The notes under the pieces: model-generated | Databases searched by the model: none | What the model was told of the DNA's origin: nothing | The model's input: only the letters and a program-made list of their open reading frames with translations | Position numbers and translations under genes: made by a program | Assembly: GCA_050084985.1 (NCBI GenBank) | Contig: JBITNC010000002.1 | Coordinates: forward strand, 28,024,001-28,088,000 | Direction: 5' to 3' | Length of the DNA: 64,000 bases | DNA from: Nageia nagi | Taxonomy: Eukaryota; Pinophyta | Shown here: piece by piece, positions 23,154-34,620 of the stretch | Layout: every line of letters starts with the position of its first letter | How positions within the stretch are numbered: the first letter of the stretch is position 1

Positions 23154-23474
23154 TGTTATGAACAAAGTTCCCAAAATAGCATAAAATCACCAAAGAGAGA
23201 GCTCAACGCATTGAATAAGAGATAAAATCTGTAATAAGCCACTTCGAGGGGGCAACCTCCTTTGTAATAAGCCACTTCGAGGGGGCAACCTCCTTTACAT
23301 CACATCAATTACACAACAATAGACATCTTCAAATGATAATACCTCCTTAGTATATATAGGAGTCCAAGGGGTGCCACTACAATGAAAGGACACTAGCCGA
23401 CATAACAATAATAATGTAAGGAAATAATAATAACCATAGCCGACCTAACAATAATAATGTATAGGGACCTAACA
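23154..23474 (-). repeat. 5' LTR of gag-only element 1
   Basis: 321 bp copy, preceded in the plus reading by the primer site (23140-23153). It contains the same internal 35 bp duplication as the other LTR. Confidence 0.93.
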
Positions 23475-23870
23475 ATATTTCTATCATATTTTATGGTTGT
23501 AAATGGCTTGGTAGATATGTATACAAAATATGAAAGCATAAAGAAGGCATGCAACACTAAACTCATTGATTTGCAACAAGGTTTATACATACATCAAAGA
23601 CTCTTTAAAATCATATTTACAATAGGTTTATCAAATATTGTGGTTTGTGAATACCCTAGTAGACATGTATCCAAAATATGGAAGTGTATATAAGCCACAC
23701 AAATTGTTTGACAAGATGCATGATATGAACATAGTTTCATTGATTGAAATTATTAGAGGATATGCAATTCATGGTTACAACAACAATGCCCTTAAAATCT
23801 TTAATTTTATGAAGTACTTGGGAAAAAATCTTACTCTATTCTCAATCAAACAACTCTGATGCCAAATTTG
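23475..23870 (+). pseudogene. PPR repeat protein relic
   Basis: The frame starts at the insertion site with FLSYFMVVNGLVDMYTKYE. A second motif YIHQRLFKIIFTIGLSNIVV follows, then, after a shift, NTLVDMYPKYGSVYKPHKLF and HDMNIVSLIEIIRGYAIHGY. These are the L/S motifs of plant PLS-type PPR proteins, which bind organelle RNA. Frameshifts and lost residues show it is dead. Confidence 0.85.
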
Positions 23871-24192
23871 ATGCCACTTATGATGCAAAATAATTGGAAT
23901 TAAATTTTAAAAAATTTACAAAAATTATAAATTTTTATGCTAAATATGATGTGAAATTATTGTAATTTTAACATTATGTCTAATGTTAAACCTAGCATTA
24001 AGTGTGACGTTGTTTTTTAATTTCTAATGCTAAATATGATGTTAAAACTAAAAAAATTGATACCATTAATGATGTGATTTTTGACATCCCCTAATATCAA
24101 AAATGATGTCAAAGAATAAATAAAAAATTGTTGAAAATTTACACTACATGTTTACGTGTGTCCTGGTATAAAATATGTTATATTTAGTAGTG
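23871..24192. mobile_element. CACTA-like transposon end with subterminal repeats
   Basis: The stretch ends at 24192 in ATATTTAGTAGTG. Its reverse complement, CACTACTAAATAT, looks like a CACTA-family terminal repeat. Inside are at least six copies of a motif near 'tatgatgt' or 'aatgatgt' followed by a/c/g, like CACTA subterminal repeats. The other terminus was not found, so it is a fragment or a wrong call. Confidence 0.45.
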
Positions 24193-24990
24193 TACTCTAG
24201 ATCTAAACAACAAAAGATTTGGTTGCAGCAAAAATGCATCTCTAATCTCCTTCAACGCATGCATGATTGGATCAACAGATAAGCTATGAAGATTAATGGA
24301 GGTAAATCTCTACTCAAATCTATGAAGAAATCCTTTTGAATTCTATTATTGCAATGACTAAATCCATTTGCAAGAGTTATTGTAATACTCCTCCAATCTA
24401 GTCCACCATATGCATGATCAAATACATCAAATATTAGGGCATGCATTAGGGTTCGAGGGGCACCTATGCATGCTCACATAAATGCCCCTCAATGCATGAT
24501 ATTTCTTACAAGAAAATCATTTCATAACAATATCATATGCCCAAATCTTAAGCTCTCAATAACCCAATATTTTTACATACTCTTTGGGCTAATTGCTTCA
24601 TAATATAATTTTGCACAAATATTGTATGATACAAAAGCCAAATTTTCTCCATAAGCCATTTCATCAAGCAAGTAATTTCTCTTCATAATAAATCTTGATA
24701 ATTTACACGATGTTTATTGAATGAATGTAGGCTAATATATCATGTATTATCTTGTTATGATATAATGTAATATTTGATTAACTAAGCTTCTTATGCATAC
24801 TACTACCAATGTGTCCCAAATGAAATGTTATTTAGACAATAACAAAATATTCACAAATAATTGCATGTTTATTATACTTATATATGAGATGCAAGTAAGA
24901 GGGACCCTTGAATAAAATATTGGGTTGTACCCATCTCATTATTTATACATACATTAAAATATATGGCCTTACTATGAACGCATGAGAAGC
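24193..24990. other. Unassigned AT-rich DNA
   Basis: No gene, clear repeat or element end recognised. A 64-codon minus-strand open frame near 24252-24446 resembles nothing I know. Confidence 0.5.
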
Positions 24991-24999
24991 TTCATAAGA

Positions 25000-25930
25000 T
25001 CAAAATATCTAATGCTTTCTCTCAAGTGGAAAACATTGCAACAAAAATGGAGAGAGAATTTTACTTCTACTCACAGCATTTTAGTTAATAGAAACAATGA
25101 TGATTATCAATGATTACCTAGTTGATTCTCTTACATCACATGAAGAAAGACTAAGATAGATCTTTAAAGAAAAATATTCAAAGCTAAGAATTTGTAAGAA
25201 TGATGAAGTTGTTCAATTTACAAATGGATGAGAACAAGCACAAAGAAAAAGAAGATTTGAAATTCCTTAAGATGTAGAAGATGAAAAGGAAGAGAAGTTG
25301 TTGCTATTGGAAGAATATGTCGAAAGGATGATCAAATTAGAAGAGGCCTACAATAGTATAATTATCAAAGGCATGGATACCTTACTAGAGATTGTAGAGT
25401 AAATATACAAGTGAAGAGAAAATATTCAAATATACTTATAAATATGAAGATATAGAACATAACCAAGATAGTTTATTTATGACTAGTCACATGGTTGAAA
25501 AAAAATATTTAATAATTTTAGTTTTAATATTCTTCTTAGTATGAGTCGTAATAAGAAGTTATTTTCTAACATGGATGATGTTTTCAAGCCCAACACCATG
25601 CTTGAAGATAATAAATCCTTAGATATAATTGTTAAAGGTTAATGGAGATGGGTGTCAAAGAAGTAATGAATAAACATTCATAACATTTACTACTCTTTTG
25701 ATTTAAAACATAATTTTTTGAGTGTTGAAAAACTCATATGTAGAGAAAAATTATAAGGATGTATTTGATGATAAGAAATGTATCATGTATATGATACAAA
25801 TAATAGTAATTGTGTGGTCATTGTTGTTCCACTATGCCCAAAAATACCTTTAAGGGTGTTTTTTTACTATGGTTTTCTATGGCTATTTGAAATCACCCTA
25901 ATATACCCTAAGAGGGAGGTTTAATATTTT
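25000..25930 (+). pseudogene. copia gag-protease relic
   Basis: Readable pieces in several frames include YLVDSLTSHEERLR and a zinc-knuckle tail RHGYLTRDCRVN. Near 25560, NKKLFSNMDDVFKPN and DLKHNFLSVEKLI are typical of the copia protease-to-integrase linker. Many stops; no LTR, integrase or reverse transcriptase attached. Confidence 0.72.
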
Positions 25931-25999
25931 CCTTAATAATAATAACACTTTGTAGATATCTTTCACTATGGTTGGAAATTAGGGTGCAAGGAGAAATAT

Positions 26000-26802
26000 T
26001 TGCAACAACAATAACATAATATTGGGGAAAACATTAATATTTGCATGTCTATCAAAGCATTCCACATGATGACATTTCAACCATATTCCACATGATAATA
26101 TTTTTATATTCAATGTCCTCTTTTACAAGCTATAAGGATAGTAGTAAAAGTGAATTCATCAAATTGGACACTGGTTCCACTTCATTGCATTTAGTGGAGG
26201 GATAATACCTCCTCAAATTTTTTTATAAGATGCAACCATGATATTCCAAGAAAATTAAAGAATGCCCTCATTTTATATAAGATGCAACCATGATATTCCA
26301 AGAAAATAAAGAAAGCCATTATTTTCTATAAGATGCAACTAGGATATTTATTAGGTTGGACACCACTTCCACTTTATTACATTTTGGGTATGTATTAGGG
26401 TTTATAAATTTTATAGGAACCAAGAAAATAAGTCCACACCACAACATCAAGTTTTATTAGTATATTATTCATAAAGTCTTTTGCTTCATCAAGACATTCA
26501 AGATGACCAATATGGTCAACCATACATGTATAGTATTCCATTATAGGTGTAATACAATAATAATCACTCATGGATGTGAAGTATCAATAACCTTCTTTCA
26601 TTATACATGCATAGCTACATCAAGATAAGAAGTTAACAAATGTAGGTTACATGAAGATAATAATATAATAAATGTAAAATAAAATTTATTCAAATAGTTT
26701 GATAGCTTGCTTGCTACAACCATTCCTTGCATACCCCATAATTATTGTAGTTTATGAAATAGTTTGTTCATAACATGTCTTATCAAAGAAAACCCTTTTC
26801 AT
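26000..26802 (-). pseudogene. PPR relic, minus strand, left of element A
   Basis: From high to low coordinates the minus strand reads a motif TTIIMGYARNGCSKQAIKLF (about 26775-26700). Then comes a clean C-terminal PPR block (about 26612-26395) with ITPIMEYYTCMVDHIGHL and DVVVWTYFLGSYKIY. Next is another set of PPR motifs (WNIMVASYKK, FDEFTFTTILIACKRGH, about 26330-26080). The C-terminal motif followed by new internal motifs indicates head-to-tail copies. It is interrupted by element A and continues at 31610. Confidence 0.82.
26224..26345. repeat. 51-52 bp tandem repeat inside PPR relic
   Basis: Three copies of a unit starting 'ataagatgcaaccatgatat' occur at about 26225, 26277 and 26328. The period is near 51, so the repeat duplicates the PPR motif WNIMVASYKK. 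Confidence 0.85.
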
Positions 26803-27299
26803 TGTTGGAAATTGTAATGTAATATTGTGTAATATTTATTATGTAATATTTATCTTTAATGTAAATTCACTTAATGCTTAAAGTATCTTTAGATACATTA
26901 AAGCATTAAGGGAATAAAAATAGAAAGAGGATAAATATAGAAATAACTTTAACCTTGCCCTCAGGTAAAAGGAAGGTTAAAGGGTGGGCTAGTTCTTATA
27001 AATAGAGAGTTACTCCTCTCATTATGTAACTTGATCTAACTTGATAAAGCATGGTAATGCTTATCTTGTAGAGATGCTCTTGTAGGAGCTTTATTGAGAA
27101 TTTGTAGGAGAGTTATCTTCTAAGAAAGTAATAGAATGATAGTTCAAAGTGGATGTTCTCCCAAGAGATGGAGGAACCACTATACATGATGCATTATCTT
27201 TTGTATGATTATTTCTTGCTTTGCTAAATGGATGAATGGTAGATTTGTTGGAGAAACTTAAAGGTGATCTTGGTTATATGGAATCCTTGAATTCCATCA
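26803..27299 (+). repeat. 5' LTR of element A
   Basis: 497 bp. It shares with the right copy the blocks 'atgcttaaagtatctttaga', 'tataaatagagagttactcc' and 'gatggatgaatggtagattt'. 'tataaatag' is a plausible TATA box. Confidence 0.92.
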
Positions 27300-27940
27300 A
27301 GTGGTATCAAAGCCACTCTTGGAGTCTCTGCTTCAACAATCTTGAAGGTCCATTGCTCTTCTCTCTTCATCCAAATTATTGACGTAAAAGGGTTTGAAGG
27401 TATAATTTACCTGTTCTTGTCAAATTTTTGCTTTAATCACTAACCTCTTTTGGTTTCTTGGTGATGAGCTTAAGTCTAGCAAAATTTGATTAAAGAACAT
27501 GTTAGTTCAATTTTTTACTATGCATTATTTTTTACTAACAATTTGTTAGCTGCAAATTTTTAGTAAAATTGCTTAATGTGTAGTAATAGTATGCAAAATT
27601 TTGAGTAAATTTGCTTAGATGGATTGTTATAGCTTAAAATTACAAGTTTCTATTTAGTATAGAAATAATTAAAAATCTTGTAATTTTTAGTTTATACAAA
27701 ATAGCTACAATGCTATTGATAATTTTTTTACAATATGTTTGTAAAAATTGAAGTTCATGCATGATTGCATGCATGCAAAATTTGGTTGCATGCAAAATCT
27801 ATTTTTTTAGTTGCAATTTTTGTAATTGCAATTTAAAAAAAAAAAAAGGAAAAAAAAATTCATGTTTTTTTAAAATTAAAAATAGAATTTTTTTTATTAA
27901 AAAAATTTCAAAAAAAAACCCAAAGGGGCATGTACCTTGT

Positions 27941-28290
27941 TAGGATCGCATTAGCCCCAAGGGGGAGCACAGACCTCTGCAAAGGTCATGTTGGCCCCAA
28001 GGGTGCATGTACCTTACAAGGTTGTGTCAACCCCAAGGGGCCTTAGAAGCCACCAACCCTTGTGGGAAACATGTGCTCCTTAGGGGCTGCACACCCCAAG
28101 GGGATGTGGATCCCTAAGGGGCTGCCAACCTTTATGGGGAGGCATGCACTTCCTAAGGGTTACCAACTCCCTATTTTGTAAAATTTTTTTACCTCTAATA
28201 GAGGGGGGGTGCCACTTAGTTGCTTAGTGTGGGGGGAGGAGCTACCACCTTCTGTAAGCTCCCTTACAGCTTCCACTCTATTTGTTATTT
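27941..28290. repeat. GC-rich CCCCAAGGGG island in element A
   Basis: In an otherwise very AT-rich interior this block has repeated 'ccccaaggg', 'cctaaggggctgc' and 'gcatgtacctt' motifs, several of them palindromic. A similar GC-rich block lies at 43985-44335 in element B in the opposite orientation, at about the same distance from the primer site once B's LINE insert is removed. It appears to be a family trait of the leader. Confidence 0.7.
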
Positions 28291-30039
28291 TTAATTACCC
28301 TTTTTATAATTTTTTTATATGGGGTATTTTTTTGGGATGTTTTTTTTAACAAAAAAAATAATCTATTCTTTTTAAAAGCTCTCTTCAATTTTTAAAAGAA
28401 GAATATTTTTTTATAAAAAAAAGGGCAAGCTTTTTAATGAAAAGCATATTTTATTGTGCAACCTTTATTTTTAAAATTTATAATTTTACAAGCTTGCACA
28501 TGCTTTCTTGTTAAAGCATTCAATTTTTTTTTTAATGGCAAGAAAAGCATTCAAGGATATTTTTTTAAAAAAAGATGGTATTTTTTAGGCAATTGATATT
28601 GGTATTTATGGTATTGCCTTTATTGCTCATTATTTAAGTGCATGATATGTTTGCACATACCTTTTTTATCTATTTAAAAAATTGGTAAGCTTTTTAATAT
28701 AAGTAAAGCACATTAAAAATAAGGATATTTCACCTTTTGTAGGTTAAATTTATCATGTGTAATATTCTATTTTATGGCAAAAAATTTGACCTTTAAATAA
28801 AGCTTAAAATAATTATTTAAAACCTTTGTTAATGTTATTATAACATTAAATAGTTTTTTAAGCTTTATTTTTGCCAAGTGATATTTTTTATGCACATGAT
28901 AATTAATGCTTAATTCCTTTTATTTGCAAATCTTAAGCAAATGATAAAGGCAACAATGACAAATTTTCAATTGGACATATTTGACTCAATTTTTGAAAGC
29001 AAAATTCTTAAATAATTAATTGATAATGTCCAATACATTACATACCAATTTTATTAGGAATTTGTATAAAATTAAATATGCACACTATTTATTTGAAGTG
29101 CTTGGATGTGCATAGTGTTTGAACTGAAAATTTATGTAAAAATTTTCAAACTATTACATGCGCTATCCTTATTGGTTGCAATACTATGCAAATTTGTTAT
29201 AGATATACATTATGAAAAATTTACTAATGCACTATCCTTTGGTTACAAATTAAGATTAATTTATATTGCATAAAGATTTATTATGTGCACTAAAATATGA
29301 ATTGGTATTTGTTATATCAATGGTTAATATGGAAGTTTTTGAACTTCCAAAAGAATAATGTTTTGCACATCATTTGAAGTAAAAGCTTGTGTAAGCTTTC
29401 TTCAAACATTACTATCGTCGTTAATTATCCATTTTTTTAATCCTAGTTGAATGTTTTTTTTGTGCACACATGCTTGTTGGAGTAGAGTTTATCAACTTAT
29501 TCAACCTTCATTAATATCCTTGTTGGAGTAAAAAAAAATTTCTAACTTACTCCACAAGGCTTATTAAGGATATTGATAATGCAATATTAACCTTGCTTTG
29601 GAAAGGAAGTGTACAAGTACCTTTGAGAAATGTACATTCCTCTCTACATGTGTAGATTTTTGTAATATGTTTCAATTTTTATAAAGTTACCCTTAAGGGG
29701 GAGTTAAATCTAAGTATACTTCCATGTTTTGGAAGAATATCAATGTTGATGGATTATACCACATTGCTAGCAAATATAAAATTCAAGCATCTTTTTATCA
29801 AGAAGTAAATTTTTTAATGGAACTTTGTATTTATTATCCATCAAAATAAGACTTCGTTGATAAATTTATCCTCAAGAAGGAGTGAAGTAATGCTTACTTC
29901 ATCCTTAGGAGGGTTGTGACTATAAGTATTGGCTTGGAATCTTCATGATGACTCATAGGGTACTATTTGCAACATTTTACTTCCATGTTGGGAAGTTTTA
30001 TCCATGATGATGGATTATTTACCACATTACTTCTTCTAG

Positions 30040-30370
30040 TGTATGGAGAGGTTAAAAATATTTGCCCTTCTCCATAACTACATTCTTGGAGTGGTTAAAA
30101 GGGTTCGACCTTCTTCGTGATTGTTGAATGTTGAAGTCGTTAAAAAGGTTTGCCCTTCTCCACATTACAATATTTGATGAAAATTGCATCTTTGTTGGAT
30201 GAATGCTACCTTGTTCATCATATATATATATTAACGAGTAGCATGGTTAAGATGGCATCTAGGCTCACTCTTAGTAAAGTCAAGTTTATTATGGCATCTT
30301 GACTCACTCTTGGTAAAGTCAAGTTTATTTATTATGGTATATTGACTCACTCTTGGTAAAATCAAGTTTA
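30040..30370. repeat. Short tandem repeats in element A
   Basis: Two to three degenerate copies of 'ggttaaaagg...cttctcca' (30040-30170) are the same unit as the 45 bp array of element B, here unexpanded. A second set, 'tgactcactcttggtaaagt' units at 30252, 30291 and 30334, follows. Confidence 0.7.
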
Positions 30371-31114
30371 TTTTATTTGAGGCTTATACTTTACCTTATA
30401 AATATTCATTTTATGTTTGGTTAAGTTGGCATTTATGGTTTAAACATCTAAACTTATGGTTTAGTTCAATTATTTTTTAATCATTTGTAACATGGTTAAG
30501 TTAACATGGTCACATAAGTATTTCTTTGGTGAAGTTTTCATCAAGGGGGAGAATTAAATTATGAAATATTATGATATGATGACATCTTCATATACCCTCA
30601 ACAAATATAGAATAATGATCTAAAATAAATAAATATAAAAATCAATTTTTTTTATAAATATTGACGATATCCTTAGTTGAGAATGCATTAATATCACTTG
30701 GTTGATTGTGCATATGCGATGAATTAGTATATTTGATCATTTTATGGATGACATTTATCTTATATGAGTGTATATGATGTATCTAGTTGATCTTATTTTG
30801 TGAGCTACTTGTATCTTGCAGGTTCTTCTTGAGATTGCAGGTTACTTCAGGTATGCAAGCTCATGGAGACTCTTCATTTCAACATGATGTTGAATGACTA
30901 CTCTTGTAAACAGAAATCATTTGTTGGTTAATGATTGTATTATAAAAACCATTTGTTCAAATGGTTAAGTAGTTAAGCCATTGTAGAACCATCTATATTC
31001 TATTACTTTCTCAAAGATATAAAAAGTTCTCATCTCCACTTGTATCTCTTAGAAGAGAACTCTCTCTTGCTTTCTCTTTATTTTTTGTCTTTTCGACTCT
31101 CTACACAATTTTAT

Positions 31115-31604
31115 ATTAATATTTATTGTGTAATATTTCTCTGTAATGTAAATTCACTGAATGCTTAAAGTATCTTTAGATACCTTAAAGCATTAAGGGA
31201 ATAAAAATAGAAAGAGAAATAAATATAGAAAGAAGATAAATATAGAAATACCTTTAACCTTAACCTTGGGTAAAAGGAAAGTTAAATGATGGGTTAGTTC
31301 TTATAAATAGAGAGTTACTCCTCTCATTATGTAACTTGATATAACTTGATAAAGCATGGTAATGTTTATCTTGTAGAAATGCTCTTGTAGGAGCTTTGTT
31401 GAGAATTTGTAAGAGAGTTATCTTATGAGAAAGTAATAGAATGATGGTTCAAAGTGGATGTACTCTCAAGAGATGGAGGAACCATTATACATGATGTGTT
31501 ATCTTTTATGTGATTATTTCTTGCCTTGCTAGATGGATGAATGGTAGATTTGTTGGAGAAACTTCAAGGTGATCTTGGTTATATGGAATCTTTCAATTCG
31601 ATCA
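31115..31604 (+). repeat. 3' LTR of element A
   Basis: About 490 bp, homologous to 26803-27299 over almost its full length. It ends CGATCA followed by the duplication TTCAT. Confidence 0.9.
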
Positions 31605-31609
31605 TTCAT

Positions 31610-31951
31610 GGTAATATTATAATTATATGCAAAATAAATCCACATCAAATTATCCTTTCATAAGTGCATGACTCATTTTGAAGTTGCATACACAACTAGA
31701 AAACTTGTAATAATAATTGAATCTGGTGTGAAACTAGTTGATTGTATTCTTTGAAAATACTTGATAGCTACTAAACTATACATTTTCTCTGCATATCTTA
31801 TGATTATTATATTCCATGAGATTGTGTCTTTATGTTGTATTTCCTTAAAAAATATTAAGTTTCCTTCATAAGCCTAATTTAGGAATATCCTACAATCATT
31901 GTAGTCCATGATATGGTATCTTTTTTTTGTATTTTGTTATATAGTACATAT
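31610..31951 (-). pseudogene. PPR relic, minus strand, between element A and the solo LTR
   Basis: The minus strand reads KDTISWNIIIIRYAEKMYSL and FTPDSIIITSFLVVYATSK, clear PPR motifs with stops before them. It leads into the part at 26800 once element A is removed. Confidence 0.8.
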
Positions 31952-32466
31952 TGTTGGAATGTATAATGCATTATTGTAAGGTTTTGTAATGTTCTTCTTT
32001 GTAAATTCATCGATAATTAAAGGTATCTCTAGATACCTTAAATATTTAAGTGAATATGATAATGTAACTTGTCTTACACTCCTTCTCATGAGCATATTCC
32101 TTGTGTAAAAGGGTGAAGCATGTAATTTCTTTGTGCAATGATTAAAAGGGTGATCCAAGGGAGGATTTTGGCCTATAAATAGAAGGCCCTCTCTTTGAGA
32201 TCATACACCAAAAAAGTTGAAAAAACATTATGCTCTAGGATTAGTGTTAAGAGAGGAAGAAAGAGGTCTTGTAAGAGAGTTGTTGTTATGAATGAGAAAG
32301 ATCTTAGTTGGTGGATGTACTCTCTTGTATGAGAGGAATAACTTTATATGTATGTCAAATTTGTGAGATTGGCTATTGCATTTATGTTTTGAGTATTGAT
32401 GTTTAAGAGAGCTTTCAAGTGATCTTGATAGATTAGGATGTTGTCCTTTAAAGATTAAATTCTTCA
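31952..32466 (+). mobile_element. Solo LTR of the A/B/C family
   Basis: 515 bp, TGTTGG...CTTCA, containing 'ggcctataaatagaaggccc' as a TATA region. It is flanked by catat and tatat, a 5 bp duplication with one difference. The sequence on either side aligns to an uninterrupted paralogous PPR stretch near 33910-33970, which serves as an empty site. No internal region remains, as after LTR-LTR recombination. Confidence 0.88.
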
Positions 32467-33250
32467 TATATGCCTTCTATATGAATTTTATATGCACTAA
32501 GAAAATAAGTCCATACTATACCATTAGGTTTTATTAGCATGTTATGTATAGATTCCCAACCATACTCTTCTTGAATTGATATCTCTTCATCACAAATTAA
32601 ACTCCAAAATTCAATATCTTGCAAAACCAAAACCTCTACATCACTTCTAACAACCTTTTATGTGATCTTGAAGATGTCTTCCATCTAGTGTGTAAGTTCT
32701 TTTTATAGCAGATTAAAGAAATTGAAATAAGGTATTCAAATGCACCTTACATTATGTGGTTATATTGGGACAATGTTGTTTCACAAATAATATTATTTCA
32801 AATGTAGAATTCTAGAAAAGATGAATTCATTGCGTAGAATACTACTTCCATTTTATTGTGTTGAGATATATTTTAGATGCTTGAAGTCTTATGTGTATCA
32901 TTGTGTTTGAAATGAATTAAAGTGTAACATGAAATGTTGTCTCCTATATCCTATTTGGGTAAATATTGTGTGCTAAAGATTTGTTGTATATTACTAATAT
33001 TATGATAGATTTATGATACATTAGATAAGTTTATGATACATTATCGTAACTAACCCTTGGACATAAACTTTAGTCCTAAAATATAAAAATACCAAAAAAT
33101 TAAATCATAGAGTAATCTTAAATATAAAATCTAACATGGATCTTCCAGTTTCTTGATTCAAGTAATCATATACATGATACAATGGGGGAGACATGAATGA
33201 TGGTAGTAAAATAGTATACAATCACCTAATGTTAAAAGAAATGGCTAAGA
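32467..33250 (-). pseudogene. PPR relic, minus strand, right of the solo LTR
   Basis: At 32630-32470 the minus strand reads SIHNMLIKPNGIVWTYFLSAYKIHIEG, split here into its two halves IHNMLIKPNG and WTYFLSAYKIH, a PPR C-terminal motif. Beyond about 32.65 kb the match fades and no certain motif is visible. Confidence 0.7.
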
Positions 33251-33399
33251 TTGCAAGGTTAACAAATTTTTAGTAAAATTCTTTAATGATAGCATGAGTA
33301 ACTTAACATTAATAACTATTTGGATATAATAAGATATATTACAAGATATTAGGTCATTACACACTTCAAATATTGAACATAATAGAAAGATAGGTCCAA

Positions 33400-34110
33400 C
33401 AAGATATGCAATAGAGTCAAGTAGCACATATTAATGTGGAGTTATCAATTTATAATCTAAATGGAAAACCCATAGGAGTAAGGGGCTATTCATTTACAAT
33501 GTAAATGATCTCCATCATATTTGTATTACTTGACTCTAATGTAATATATCTTGAAGATTTCTTCTACATAACATGCAAATTTTTCATAGTAAATTGAAGA
33601 AATTGAAATAAGGTATTTAAATACGGTTTCCATAGGAGGGTATCCGGAGACACTATTGTTTGAAAAATAACATACATAATGTAGTTCCTTTCCATTTCAT
33701 TCTCAAAGTTTATCTATGTAAAATCAATCAAGCTAGTCAAATACATATTTTTAAAACACTTCAGAGCCTCTAAACCATGTTTGTTTTATGCATATCCTAT
33801 GATCATTTCATTCTATGACTGCTACATTTATCTACAAATATTTTTAACTATTTTAAAAATCCCAATATGGGAATATCATGTAATTATTGCAATATATGAG
33901 ATGGTGTCTCTCTGTTGTATTTTATTAAATAGTACACATACCTTCTTTATGAATTCTACAAGAAACAAGAAGGTAAGTTCATATTGTAGCATCAAGTTTT
34001 ATTTATGTATTATTTATAAATTCTTTTGCTTTATCTAGATTCCTAGCATGACCAAGAAGGTTAATTATACATTTATATTGTTCTATTTTGGTTGTAATAT
34101 GATAATAATA
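33400..34110 (-). pseudogene. PPR relic, minus strand, rightmost copy
   Basis: From 34090 downward the minus strand reads CIINLLGHARNLDKAKEF, then TYLLVSCRIHKEG. After about 60 stop-rich codons it gives MIIGYA and HGLEALKCFKNMY near 33780-33720. The order, C-terminal motif then internal motifs, repeats that of the copies at 32.6 and 26.5 kb. Confidence 0.72.
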
Positions 34111-34296
34111 AAATCATATAGATTAATACATGTATATTTTGTTTGTTTGAATATTTTGATGGCTTTTATAGATAACTAAATATGATTTCTTATTTATTAA
34201 TAAATCATATTTTAGGTATCTAAGCTACATATAATTTAAATCATGCAAATATCTATTGTTAGAATATTTAATGCATTATTGTGTAAATTATTCCTC

Positions 34297-34620
34297 ATCA
34301 TGCAATCAATACATGTTGACCTACATCGCCTACAATGCCCTTACAAAGGGTAAGCCCCTTCCTTTTTCAATTGCATCGAACTTTTGTTTGGCCTGTACAC
34401 AAATAAATTTACGCAAAATAGACTTATGAACATATATGTCAAGTGTGGAAGTTTGGCAGACTCCCATACTATCTTTCAACTATATGATAAAACAAATATC
34501 TTCTCATGGGCTGTGACAAGTTTAGGGTACCAAAAGCATGGTGTTCCCTACTTCTCCCCACTGCGGATCACATTGCATAGTGTCGCCCTTTAATGTAATG
34601 ATAGACTTGATTAATGAGGG
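34297..34620 (+). pseudogene. PPR fragment inside element C
   Basis: Frames here read IAYNALTKGKPL, then TQNRLMNIYVKCGSLADS and TNIFSWAVTSLGYQKHG, an N-terminal PPR block with frameshifts. It sits between the 40 bp 5' LTR stub and the element interior, on the strand of element C and opposite to the PPR relics to its left. Confidence 0.82.

Larger units (their letters stand above)
20844..23474 (-). mobile_element. Gag-only LTR retrotransposon (TR-GAG-like), nearly intact
   Basis: LTRs at 20844-21165 and 23154-23474 run TGTT...AACA and differ by one substitution and one 1-base indel. They are flanked by the perfect 5 bp duplication ATATT (20839-20843 and 23475-23479). The element reads on the minus strand. 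Its primer site TTTGGTACCAGAGC lies just inside the right LTR, and its polypurine tract GAAGGAGAGGGGCA just inside the left LTR. The interior holds only a gypsy-type gag and a long leader, with no protease, reverse transcriptase or integrase. It must have moved with proteins of another element. Few LTR differences mean a recent insertion. Confidence 0.95.
26803..31604 (+). mobile_element. LTR element A, non-coding (LARD-like)
   Basis: LTRs are at 26803-27299 and about 31115-31604, and a perfect 5 bp duplication TTCAT flanks them (26798-26802 and 31605-31609). The left LTR starts TGTTGG and ends CCATCA, with primer site TGGTATCAAAGCC at 27302. The right LTR lacks about 25 bases of its start, and the polypurine tract is eroded. 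The 3.8 kb interior has no recognisable gag or pol, only AT-rich DNA, a GC-rich island and short tandem repeats. It must depend on another copia-like element for movement. Confidence 0.92.
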
